Shown here: positions 1 through 5,256 of the stretch, one piece after another | How the letters are laid out: every line of letters starts with the position of its first letter | Position numbering within the stretch: the stretch's first letter is position 1 | Assembly (NCBI GenBank): GCA_018241865.1 | Contig: JAFECY010000175.1 | Span: forward strand, 1-6,997 | DNA: 6,997 nucleotides | Origin: Pseudomonadota bacterium | GTDB lineage: Bacteria > Pseudomonadota > Gammaproteobacteria > Burkholderiales > Burkholderiaceae_D | Direction of reading: 5' to 3' | The notes under the pieces: generated by a model | Told to the model about the DNA's origin: nothing | Database searches by the model: none | Seen by the model: only the letters and a program-made list of their open reading frames with translations | Program-made: the position numbers and the translations under genes

Positions 1-413
1 AAATTGAAACCCATCATGCAGAAGGCGAGATTCCAGTGCATGCCATTGCCAAACTCGGTGACGGTATGCCCGCATTCGGCATTGTTGCTGCTGTGATGGG
101 CGTGGTGCACACGATGGAGTCGGTCGGTATACCGCCGGCCGAGCGCCGCATCTTGATTGCGCATGCGTTGGTCGGCACTTTCCTCGGCATTTTGCTCGCT
201 TATGGTTTTGTCGGGCCGCTGGCTACCTTGTTGGAGCAAAAATTGCATGAATCGTCCAAGATGTTCCAATGCGTGAAAGTGACGTTGCTGGCCAGCTTGA
301 ACGGATATGCGCCGGCGTTGGCGGTGGAGTTCGGACGCAAAGTGTTGTTCTCGACCGAACGGCCTTCCTTCAGCGAATTGGAAGAACACATCAAGGCCTC
401 GAAGAGCAAATAA
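1..413 (+). CDS. motA: Flagellar motor stator protein MotA, C-terminal half (5' end outside window)
   Basis: MotA is the inner-membrane stator subunit that, with MotB, forms the proton channel and pushes on the rotor protein FliG. The reading frame is open from base 3 (bases 1-2 belong to a cut codon), giving the last 136 residues of a protein that is usually about 285 long. The GTG at 36 is internal, because homology (ETHHAEGEIPVHA, as in E. coli MotA) continues upstream of it. Visible landmarks are GDGMPAFGIVAAVMGVVH, whose Pro (codon 69-71) matches the conserved Pro173 of E. coli, and AYGFVGPLATLLEQ, whose Pro (codon 216-218) matches Pro222. Together these mark transmembrane segments 3 and 4. 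The C-terminal cytoplasmic tail has the family signature QCVKVTLLASLNGYAP, then VEFGRK and ERPSFSELEEH. It ends 37 nt before motB, as expected for a co-transcribed stator pair. Identification is firm; only the missing N-terminal half limits it. Confidence 0.97.
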   Translation, partial: IETHHAEGEIPVHAIAKLGDGMPAFGIVAAVMGVVHTMESVGIPPAERRILIAHALVGTFLGILLAYGFVGPLATLLEQKLHESSKMFQCVKVTLLASLNGYAPALAVEFGRKVLFSTERPSFSELEEHIKASKSK

Positions 414-450
414 AACCCAGCGCCTGAACGATTGAACTGGCAGAACCGAC

Positions 451-1392
451 ATGGCCGATGAAGCGCGACCGATAGTCGTCAAAAAAATCAAAAAATCCGG
501 CGGCGGCCATCATGGCGGCGCTTGGAAAATTGCCTACGCTGACTTCGTGACGGCGATGATGGCTTTTTTCCTGTTGATGTGGCTGCTCGGTTCAACCGCT
601 AAGGGGGACTTGCAGGGCATTGCAGAATATTTCCAGACGCCGCTCAAAGTGGCGATGCAGGGGGGCTCCGGCAGTGGCGATAGCTCCAGCATCCTCAAGG
701 CCGGCGGCCAGGATCTAACCCGCAAGGATGGTCAGAAAAAAAACGGGGAGATCATCGGTAAGCGCAAAACTTATGATTTGAAGACTGCCAACGAAATTTT
801 GGAAAAAGCGGAAGGCGAGCGTCTCAAAGCGCTCAAGCAAAAAATCGAAGAGGTTATCGACAAGAACCCGAACCTGCGGCAATTCAAGAGTCAACTGCAG
901 CTTGATATCACGCCGGAAGGCTTGCGTTTGCAGATCATCGATGAGCAGAACCGACCGATGTTCGCGTTGTCCCGCGCCGAGCCGCAACAGTACACCAAAG
1001 AGATTCTGCGAGCGATCGGGCCTGCCTTGAACGAGGTGCCGAACAAGATCAGTGTTTCCGGTCACACCGACGCCACGCCTTATTCCAGCGGCGAGAAAGG
1101 CTATAGCAACTGGGAATTGTCGGCGGATCGCGCCAATGCTTCGCGGCGCGAACTGATCGCCGGAGGCATGGATGAGGGCAAAGTATTGCGGGTGGTGGGC
1201 TTGTCTTCGGTGGTGTCTTTCGATAGAGCGGATCCGTTCAATCCAACCAATCGACGTATCAGTATCATCGTCATGAATCGCAAGGCAGAACAAGCAGCGA
1301 TGCAGGAAATGGGAGGTGCGCCGGCTGAGGCGCCAGTCGCGCCGACAACGGATCCGGCCGCAGCGACTCCGGGAGCGCAAAAAACGAATTAG
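451..1392 (+). CDS. motB: Flagellar motor stator protein MotB
   Basis: MotB is the stator subunit that anchors MotA to peptidoglycan and carries the proton-binding Asp. The 313-residue length fits the family (E. coli 308). A basic cytoplasmic N-terminus (VVKKIKKSGGGHHGG) leads into a single membrane helix at about residues 28-48 with A30-D31-F32-V33-T34; Asp31 corresponds to the essential Asp32 of E. coli. A periplasmic linker follows, then an OmpA-like peptidoglycan-binding domain at about 150-278 with SGHTDATPY (205-207 = HTD), WELSADRA and NRRISI (267-271). The last 35 or so residues are a Pro/Ala-rich tail without recognised function. The start at 451 is set by homology; the region upstream has only weak Shine-Dalgarno character (GGCAGAA), so translation may be coupled to motA 37 nt upstream. 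The Asp and the aromatic FF immediately after are typical of proton-driven rather than sodium-driven stators, which is inference. Confidence 0.97.
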   Translation: MADEARPIVVKKIKKSGGGHHGGAWKIAYADFVTAMMAFFLLMWLLGSTAKGDLQGIAEYFQTPLKVAMQGGSGSGDSSSILKAGGQDLTRKDGQKKNGEIIGKRKTYDLKTANEILEKAEGERLKALKQKIEEVIDKNPNLRQFKSQLQLDITPEGLRLQIIDEQNRPMFALSRAEPQQYTKEILRAIGPALNEVPNKISVSGHTDATPYSSGEKGYSNWELSADRANASRRELIAGGMDEGKVLRVVGLSSVVSFDRADPFNPTNRRISIIVMNRKAEQAAMQEMGGAPAEAPVAPTTDPAAATPGAQKTN

Positions 1393-1394
1393 CA

Positions 1395-1422
1395 GGCCTT
1401 CGTCTGTACATTTGCGAAGGCC
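1395..1422 (+). other. Intergenic 8-bp hairpin between motB and the CheZ-like gene
   Basis: GGCCTTCG (1395-1402) and CGAAGGCC (1415-1422) are perfect inverted repeats separated by a 12-nt loop. The stem starts 3 nt after the motB stop and ends 6 nt before the AAGG of the next gene's ribosome binding site. No run of T follows on the + strand, so it is not a standard rho-independent terminator. It could stabilise the upstream mRNA end, mark a processing point or modulate translation of the next gene. The inverted repeat is directly seen; the role is unknown. Confidence 0.55.
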
Positions 1423-1428
1423 GATGAT

Positions 1429-1432
1429 AAGG
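1429..1432 (+). promoter_or_regulatory. Ribosome binding site that decides the start of the CheZ-like gene
   Basis: AAGG lies 6 nt before the ATG at 1439, within the context GATAAGGTG. A second ATG two codons later (1445) would be 12 nt away, which is too far. The open frame extends upstream to 1316, but that part overlaps motB and encodes an Arg-rich string typical of an out-of-frame shadow. The site therefore favours 1439. Confidence 0.65.
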
Positions 1433-1438
1433 TGTTTC

Positions 1439-1987
1439 ATGCCTATGAAAAAACAACTTGCACCACAGGTTAGACGACTCCTTACGGAGGTCGCTGGGCA
1501 GGGTCGTCAGCACTTGTCTGAGGTCGAAACTGATCTCGTGCAGACAACCGTTTTGCTTGATGAGGCGATCGAAAAGCTGGGTGCCAGTTTCATGGCGATC
1601 CATGCGGCGGTGTGCGCACAGCAGGAAGCGGTTAATCAATTGCTATCTTCCGGCGCGCAGGCGCAGGAAGATGTGGCGCGTATCAAACACATGAGCGGCG
1701 AAATTGGTCGTCATGTCAATTCTGCCGTTACCGGTTTGCAGTTTCAAGATATGACCAGTCAATTGATCGGCCGCACCGTGCGGCGCGTCACAGGTTTGCG
1801 CGAAGTGGTTGGTGTACTCGATACCGCTTCTGCTGGTATGCAGGCAGAAGCGGATGTTGGGGAAGTCGTTGAGATGTTGCGCATCTTGAACGAGGTGGTA
1901 GTGACCCAGTCTGCAAAGTTGGAGGGCTTGTTGTGGAAGCCGGTACAACAAACGCACATGGAAAGCGGCGATATCGAGTTGTTTTAG
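1439..1987 (+). CDS. Putative CheZ-like CheY-P phosphatase (small helical chemotaxis protein)
   Basis: This is a 182-residue, almost wholly helical and soluble protein with no signal peptide or membrane segment. What suggests CheZ: residues 100-110 read LQFQDMTSQLI, matching the E. coli CheZ active-site helix (DFQDLTGQVI) with Asp104 and Gln108 at the spacing of catalytic Asp143 and Gln147. In CheZ that Gln positions the water that attacks the phospho-Asp of CheY. The protein also ends in an acidic tail, ESGDIELF, which recalls the CheZ C-terminal CheY-binding peptide (DDLLDSLGF). It lies directly upstream of cheY, 70 nt away, and 46 nt after motB. It is shorter than CheZ (about 214 residues), and outside the motif I cannot align it with confidence. 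LQF(E/Q)D-type helices also occur in some receptor-like proteins, so it might instead be a receptor-related helical bundle. I give no gene symbol for that reason. The ATG at 1439 is chosen from the AAGG six bases upstream; ATG 1445 is the alternative. Confidence 0.68.
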   Translation: MPMKKQLAPQVRRLLTEVAGQGRQHLSEVETDLVQTTVLLDEAIEKLGASFMAIHAAVCAQQEAVNQLLSSGAQAQEDVARIKHMSGEIGRHVNSAVTGLQFQDMTSQLIGRTVRRVTGLREVVGVLDTASAGMQAEADVGEVVEMLRILNEVVVTQSAKLEGLLWKPVQQTHMESGDIELF

Positions 1988-2057
1988 ACGCGCATGCAAA
2001 TTCAGGAAGAATGAGAAATAAAGGGCTCGGCCCGGTAAGGAAAGAGCAGGAGACAAG
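1988..2057 (+). other. Intergenic spacer upstream of cheY with a strong ribosome binding site
   Basis: This 70-nt gap contains a short palindrome GGGC-TCG-GCCC (2023-2033), too small to be called a terminator and without a T run, and AGGAG at 2048-2052 placed 5 nt before the cheY ATG. No recognisable sigma-70 or sigma-28 promoter is visible. The strong ribosome binding site fits the need for high CheY levels, which is inference. Confidence 0.45.
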
Positions 2058-2423
2058 ATGGCAAAGACGATACTTGCGGTGGATGATTCTGGTTCACTCC
2101 GACAGATGGTGGTGTTCAGCCTGAAGGCTGCCGGCTATCTGGTGACCGAAGCGGTTGACGGTCAGGACGGCTTGGAGAAAGCGAAGGAACAGACCTTCGA
2201 TTTAGTGCTGACCGATCAGAACATGCCGCGTATGGACGGACTGACGTTGATCCGTTCGCTGCGCGCGCTTTCCAATTATCAGAAAGTGCCGATTCTGATG
2301 TTGACCACCGAAGCCAGCGACGAAATGAAACAAAAGGGCAGGGCGGCCGGCGCTAATGGCTGGCTGGTCAAGCCGTTCGATCCGCAACGTCTGACCGAAG
2401 TGGTCAAAAAAGTCATCGGCTGA
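2058..2423 (+). CDS. cheY: Chemotaxis response regulator CheY
   Basis: CheY is the single-domain receiver that is phosphorylated by CheA and then binds the flagellar switch to change rotation. At 121 residues it is a receiver domain and nothing else. The key residues are present: acidic pair Asp9-Asp10, phosphoacceptor Asp53 in LVLTDQNMPRMDG, Thr83 (switch Thr, E. coli Thr87) and Lys105 in WLVKPF (E. coli Lys109). The aromatic switch position, Tyr106 in E. coli, is Trp102 here (GANGWLVKPF). AGGAG at 2048-2052, five bases before the ATG, supports the start. The gene stands between the CheZ-like gene and cheA, 70 nt from each. Since many betaproteobacteria have a second cheY near cheB and cheZ further downstream, this may be one of two paralogues and its partner preference cannot be told from here. 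Confidence 0.95.
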   Translation: MAKTILAVDDSGSLRQMVVFSLKAAGYLVTEAVDGQDGLEKAKEQTFDLVLTDQNMPRMDGLTLIRSLRALSNYQKVPILMLTTEASDEMKQKGRAAGANGWLVKPFDPQRLTEVVKKVIG

Positions 2424-2482
2424 TATTGATTGAGGAGCAGTGAACACACAGACAGGCACGAGCGGCACGCGGCGCACATGAT

Positions 2483-2486
2483 GGAG
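2483..2486 (+). promoter_or_regulatory. Ribosome binding site fixing the cheA start
   Basis: GGAG lies 7 nt before the ATG at 2494. An in-frame TGA at 2479-2481 rules out any earlier start, and the next in-frame ATG (2506) would cut into the start of the Hpt domain. The remainder of the 70-nt cheY-cheA gap holds another purine-rich GAGGAG (2432-2437) that serves no obvious gene. Confidence 0.7.
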
Positions 2487-2493
2487 CGGATCC

Positions 2494-4680
2494 ATGACCA
2501 TTGACATGAGCCAGTTTTTCCAGGTGTTCTTCGAGGAAGCCGAAGAGCTTCTTGCGGAAATGGAAAGGCTGTTGCTCGCCATCGATATCGACACGGCCGA
2601 TACAGAAGATCTTAATGCGATTTTCCGTTGCGCCCATTCCATCAAAGGTGGTGCCGCAACTTTTGGCATCACCGATTTGGCCGAAATCACCCATGTGCTG
2701 GAAACCTTGCTTGACCGTATTCGCAAGGGAGAAATGGCGTTGACTGGCGAGCATGTCGATGCTTTCTTGGCCGCCAAGGATGTGCTCAAAATGCAGCTTG
2801 ACGGCCATCGTCATGGTGCTACCGTTGATGGAGATGAGGTCGCCAGTGTGCGAGTGATGTTGGAATCTTTGGCGCAGAAAAAATCCGCGCCACCGCCGGT
2901 TCGCAAGCCCATCGCACCCCTTGCTCCTGTCGATACCGGCCCGCGCGCTTGTCGGATCGAATTGCCGACGTTGCCGGAGCGCGATATCAAGGCGCTTGCT
3001 GCGGAACTAGGCCTGCTTGGCCAGATTACGCAGTCGCAATTAGAAGATGGTCGCAGCGTGTTTCACCTGCAGACCAATGAAAGCATTGACGATGTTATCG
3101 CCATCTGCTCTTTCATTCTCGACCCTGCCGATCTCAAAATCACCGAGCCGACCGATGCGCTGACTGTTGCTGCGCCGACCAGTGTGAGTGAAGCTGAGCA
3201 AGGCTATGGTTTTTTCGAGCCGCTAGATACGCCGACCGCAAGCGAACAAGATGATCTAGGCTATGGTTTTTTTGAACCATTGGAAACATCGGATAACGCT
3301 GCAGTTGTCGCGGATACAGCAGAGCAGGAAAAACAGCAAGGGTACGGTTTCTTTACGCCTTTAGCGCCGAAAAATGATGTGGCAACGCAGCCTGTTGCCG
3401 CCACGCCTGCGTCAGTTGTGGCAGAGGCGACGGCACCAGCACGCAAGACGCCGGGACGGCGTGAATCCGATAAAACTGGCGTCAGCCAAGAAGCATCGAC
3501 ATCGATCCGAGTCGGTATCGAAAAAGTAGATCAATTGATTAACCTTGTTGGCGAACTGGTGATTACGCAGGCCATGATCGAGCAGCGCACCGGCACACTC
3601 GATCCGCTCACACACGAACGCTTGCTGAGTAGTGTCAACCAACTCACCCGTAATACGCGCGCTTTGCAAGAAGCGGTCATGTCGATCCGCATGATGCCGA
3701 TGGATTATGTGTTTTCTCGTTTTCCGCGTATGGTGCGTGATTTGGCCGGTAAGCTTGGCAAAAAGGTCGAGTTCGTCACACATGGCGCGGCGACCGAGCT
3801 GGACAAAGGTCTGATCGAGCGCATCATTGATCCGTTGACTCATCTGGTTCGCAACAGCGTCGATCACGGCATCGAATTGCCGGCTAGTCGCGTTGCCAGC
3901 GGCAAGGGTGAGACGGGGCGCTTGTCATTGTCGGCGGCGCATCAGGGTGGCAACATTATTATCGAAGTCACTGATGATGGCGGTGGTCTGAACCGCGACA
4001 AAATTCTCGCCAAGGCCAAACAACAGGACTTGGCGGTGTCCGACACCATGCCTGATTCGGAAGTCTGGCAACTGATTTTTGCGCCGGGATTTTCCACTGC
4101 GGATGCGGTGACCGACATCTCCGGGCGCGGCGTCGGCATGGATGTGGTCAAGAGCAATATCGAAGCAATGGGCGGCGCGGTGGAAATCCGTTCGTTGCGT
4201 GGTTTTGGCACCACCATCTCGATTTCGCTGCCGCTGACACTGGCGATCCTCGACGGCATGTCGATCAGGGTCGGCGAGGAAATTTACATCTTGCCGCTCG
4301 GCTACGTAATCGAATCGATGCAGCCGAATAGCACCGATATTAAAGAAATTAGCGGCCAAGGACGGGTCATCAAGGTGCGCGGCGATTATCTGCCCTTGAT
4401 ACCTTTGTACCAGATGTTTGGCGTCGAGCCATTGCACAAGGATGCGACCAAGGGCATCGTGATTATTCTCGAATCCGATGGCAAGAAGGCGGGGCTGTTC
4501 GTGGATGAACTGGTCGGCCAGCAACAGGTCGTCGTGAAAAATCTCGAATCTAATTACCGCAAGGTTGCGGGTATCTCCGGCGCGACTATTTTGGGCGACG
4601 GCAGCGTAGCACTGATTATCGACGTGGCGGCGCTACTGCGCTCCAGCCGCCAGCTCAACAACGAATCCATCTATTCTTGA
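2494..4680 (+). CDS. cheA: Chemotaxis histidine kinase CheA
   Basis: CheA is the cytoplasmic kinase of the receptor array; it autophosphorylates and passes phosphate to CheY and CheB. It has 728 residues, longer than E. coli CheA (654). Domains in order: P1 Hpt at about 1-105 with the phosphorylated His48 in [14 protein letters not shown]; a P2-like alpha/beta response-regulator docking domain at about 152-217; a long linker at about 218-335 with three GYGFFxPL repeats; P3 dimerisation helices at about 336-400 ([14 protein letters not shown]); P4 ATP-binding domain with N box [12 protein letters not shown] (450-460), G1 DDGGGL (494-499), PGFSTA (531-536) and G2 GRGVGMDVV (544-552); P5 CheW-like domain at about 578-722 ([19 protein letters not shown] onward), which binds CheW and receptor. 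All catalytic motifs look intact. The stop is 13 nt before cheW. The assignment of P2 rests on position and pattern, and is less certain than the other domains. Confidence 0.97.
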   Translation: MTIDMSQFFQVFFEEAEELLAEMERLLLAIDIDTADTEDLNAIFRCAHSIKGGAATFGITDLAEITHVLETLLDRIRKGEMALTGEHVDAFLAAKDVLKMQLDGHRHGATVDGDEVASVRVMLESLAQKKSAPPPVRKPIAPLAPVDTGPRACRIELPTLPERDIKALAAELGLLGQITQSQLEDGRSVFHLQTNESIDDVIAICSFILDPADLKITEPTDALTVAAPTSVSEAEQGYGFFEPLDTPTASEQDDLGYGFFEPLETSDNAAVVADTAEQEKQQGYGFFTPLAPKNDVATQPVAATPASVVAEATAPARKTPGRRESDKTGVSQEASTSIRVGIEKVDQLINLVGELVITQAMIEQRTGTLDPLTHERLLSSVNQLTRNTRALQEAVMSIRMMPMDYVFSRFPRMVRDLAGKLGKKVEFVTHGAATELDKGLIERIIDPLTHLVRNSVDHGIELPASRVASGKGETGRLSLSAAHQGGNIIIEVTDDGGGLNRDKILAKAKQQDLAVSDTMPDSEVWQLIFAPGFSTADAVTDISGRGVGMDVVKSNIEAMGGAVEIRSLRGFGTTISISLPLTLAILDGMSIRVGEEIYILPLGYVIESMQPNSTDIKEISGQGRVIKVRGDYLPLIPLYQMFGVEPLHKDATKGIVIILESDGKKAGLFVDELVGQQQVVVKNLESNYRKVAGISGATILGDGSVALIIDVAALLRSSRQLNNESIYS
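3202..3363 (+). repeat. Three GYGFFxPL repeats in the CheA linker
   Basis: Three copies of an aromatic octapeptide occur between P2 and P3: GYGFFEPL at residues 237-244 (3202-3225), GYGFFEPL at 256-263 (3259-3282) and GYGFFTPL at 283-290 (3340-3363). The spacers are acidic and low in complexity. The first two copies share most bases, including GGCTATGGTTTTTT; the third uses different codons (GGGTACGGTTTC), so the amino acids seem conserved rather than just recently duplicated DNA. This looks like a multivalent short linear motif in a disordered linker. Its partner is unknown. Confidence 0.85.
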
Positions 4681-4693
4681 GAAGGACGACATC

Positions 4694-5194
4694 ATGTTAC
4701 CTACTACCAATGACAATGCTGCCGACAAGGCCGCTGAAACGGGTGGCAACGAATTCCTTGCTTTTACTTTGGGCAAGGAAGAATACGGCATCGACATTTT
4801 GAAGGTGCAGGAAATTCGCGGCTACGAAGCGGTGACACGGATCGCCAATGCACCGGAATTCGTCAAGGGCGTCATCAATTTGCGCGGCATTATCGTGCCG
4901 ATCGTCGATATGCGCATCAAGTTCCAACTCGGCGAGCCGACTTATGACCAGTTCACGGTGGTCATTATTTTGAACATTTCTGGTCGCGTGGTCGGCATGG
5001 TGGTGGATAGCGTTTCCGATGTGATCACACTCAATCCCGGCCAGATCAAGCCAGCGCCGGAAATGGGCACCGCCTTCAATACCGATTATTTGATCGGCCT
5101 AGGCACGCTGGAAGAACGCATGTTGATACTGATCGATATCGACAAACTGATGTCGAGTGCCGAAATGGGCTTGATCGATAAGATTGCCGCCTAA
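4694..5194 (+). CDS. cheW: Chemotaxis coupling protein CheW
   Basis: CheW is the cytoplasmic adaptor that links CheA's P5 domain to receptor tips in the chemosensory array. At 166 residues it is the size of E. coli CheW (167) and can be read alongside it nearly residue by residue: [20 protein letters not shown] at about 30-49 and [13 protein letters not shown] at 62-74. Glu40 and Arg64 match E. coli Glu38 and Arg62, positions linked to receptor and CheA binding. The two SH3-like subdomains are complete. The start at 4694 has AAGG at 4682-4685, eight bases upstream, only just after the cheA stop at 4678-4680, so translation is probably coupled. The tail [16 protein letters not shown] is typical. 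No unusual features. Confidence 0.97.
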   Translation: MLPTTNDNAADKAAETGGNEFLAFTLGKEEYGIDILKVQEIRGYEAVTRIANAPEFVKGVINLRGIIVPIVDMRIKFQLGEPTYDQFTVVIILNISGRVVGMVVDSVSDVITLNPGQIKPAPEMGTAFNTDYLIGLGTLEERMLILIDIDKLMSSAEMGLIDKIAA

Positions 5195-5256
5195 ATCAAC
5201 ATGCTTGGCGATGACAATGTGTTGTCGCTGAAATCGAACAAGAATTGGATTAACCG
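5195..5256 (+). other. cheW-receptor intergenic spacer with a small hairpin
   Basis: This 62-nt gap has an inverted repeat GACAA (5213-5217) and TTGTC (5222-5226) around a TGTG loop, with no T run after it. GGAT at 5247-5250, six bases before the receptor ATG, is a weak ribosome binding site. No promoter is convincing, so the receptor is probably read through from cheW. Confidence 0.4.

Noticed and set aside
1419..1430. GCCGATGATAA resembling a flagellar sigma-28 -10 element before the CheZ-like gene
   Set aside because: It has a three-base insertion relative to GCCGATAA and no TAAA-type -35 at the right distance. It overlaps the hairpin and the ribosome binding site, so chance resemblance is more likely.
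1316..1438. N-terminal extension of the CheZ-like frame back to ATG 1316
   Set aside because: It overlaps the end of motB and encodes an Arg-rich string with no domain. The AAGG six bases before 1439 marks the real start.
715..1440. Long minus-strand open frames opposite motB, and others opposite cheA (3925-4524) and the receptor (6130-6864)
   Set aside because: They lie wholly opposite genes with clear homology, have Arg/His-rich low-likelihood translations, and show no family match that I recognise. They are shadows of the + strand codon pattern.
2023..2033. GGGC-TCG-GCCC palindrome upstream of cheY as a terminator
   Set aside because: The stem is only 4 bp with a 3-nt loop and no T run follows, so termination is unlikely.
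2440..2481. Possible 13-codon leader peptide starting at GTG 2440 behind GAGGAG in the cheY-cheA gap
   Set aside because: The purine-rich box ends only two bases before the GTG, which is too close for normal initiation, and the peptide shows no attenuator-like composition or associated terminator.
5192..5214. Possible sigma-28 promoter before the receptor (TAAA at 5192-5195 and GGCGATGA at 5207-5214)
   Set aside because: The spacing between elements is 11 nt instead of about 15, and the -10 match to GCCGATAA is imperfect. The TAAA is also just the cheW stop codon context.
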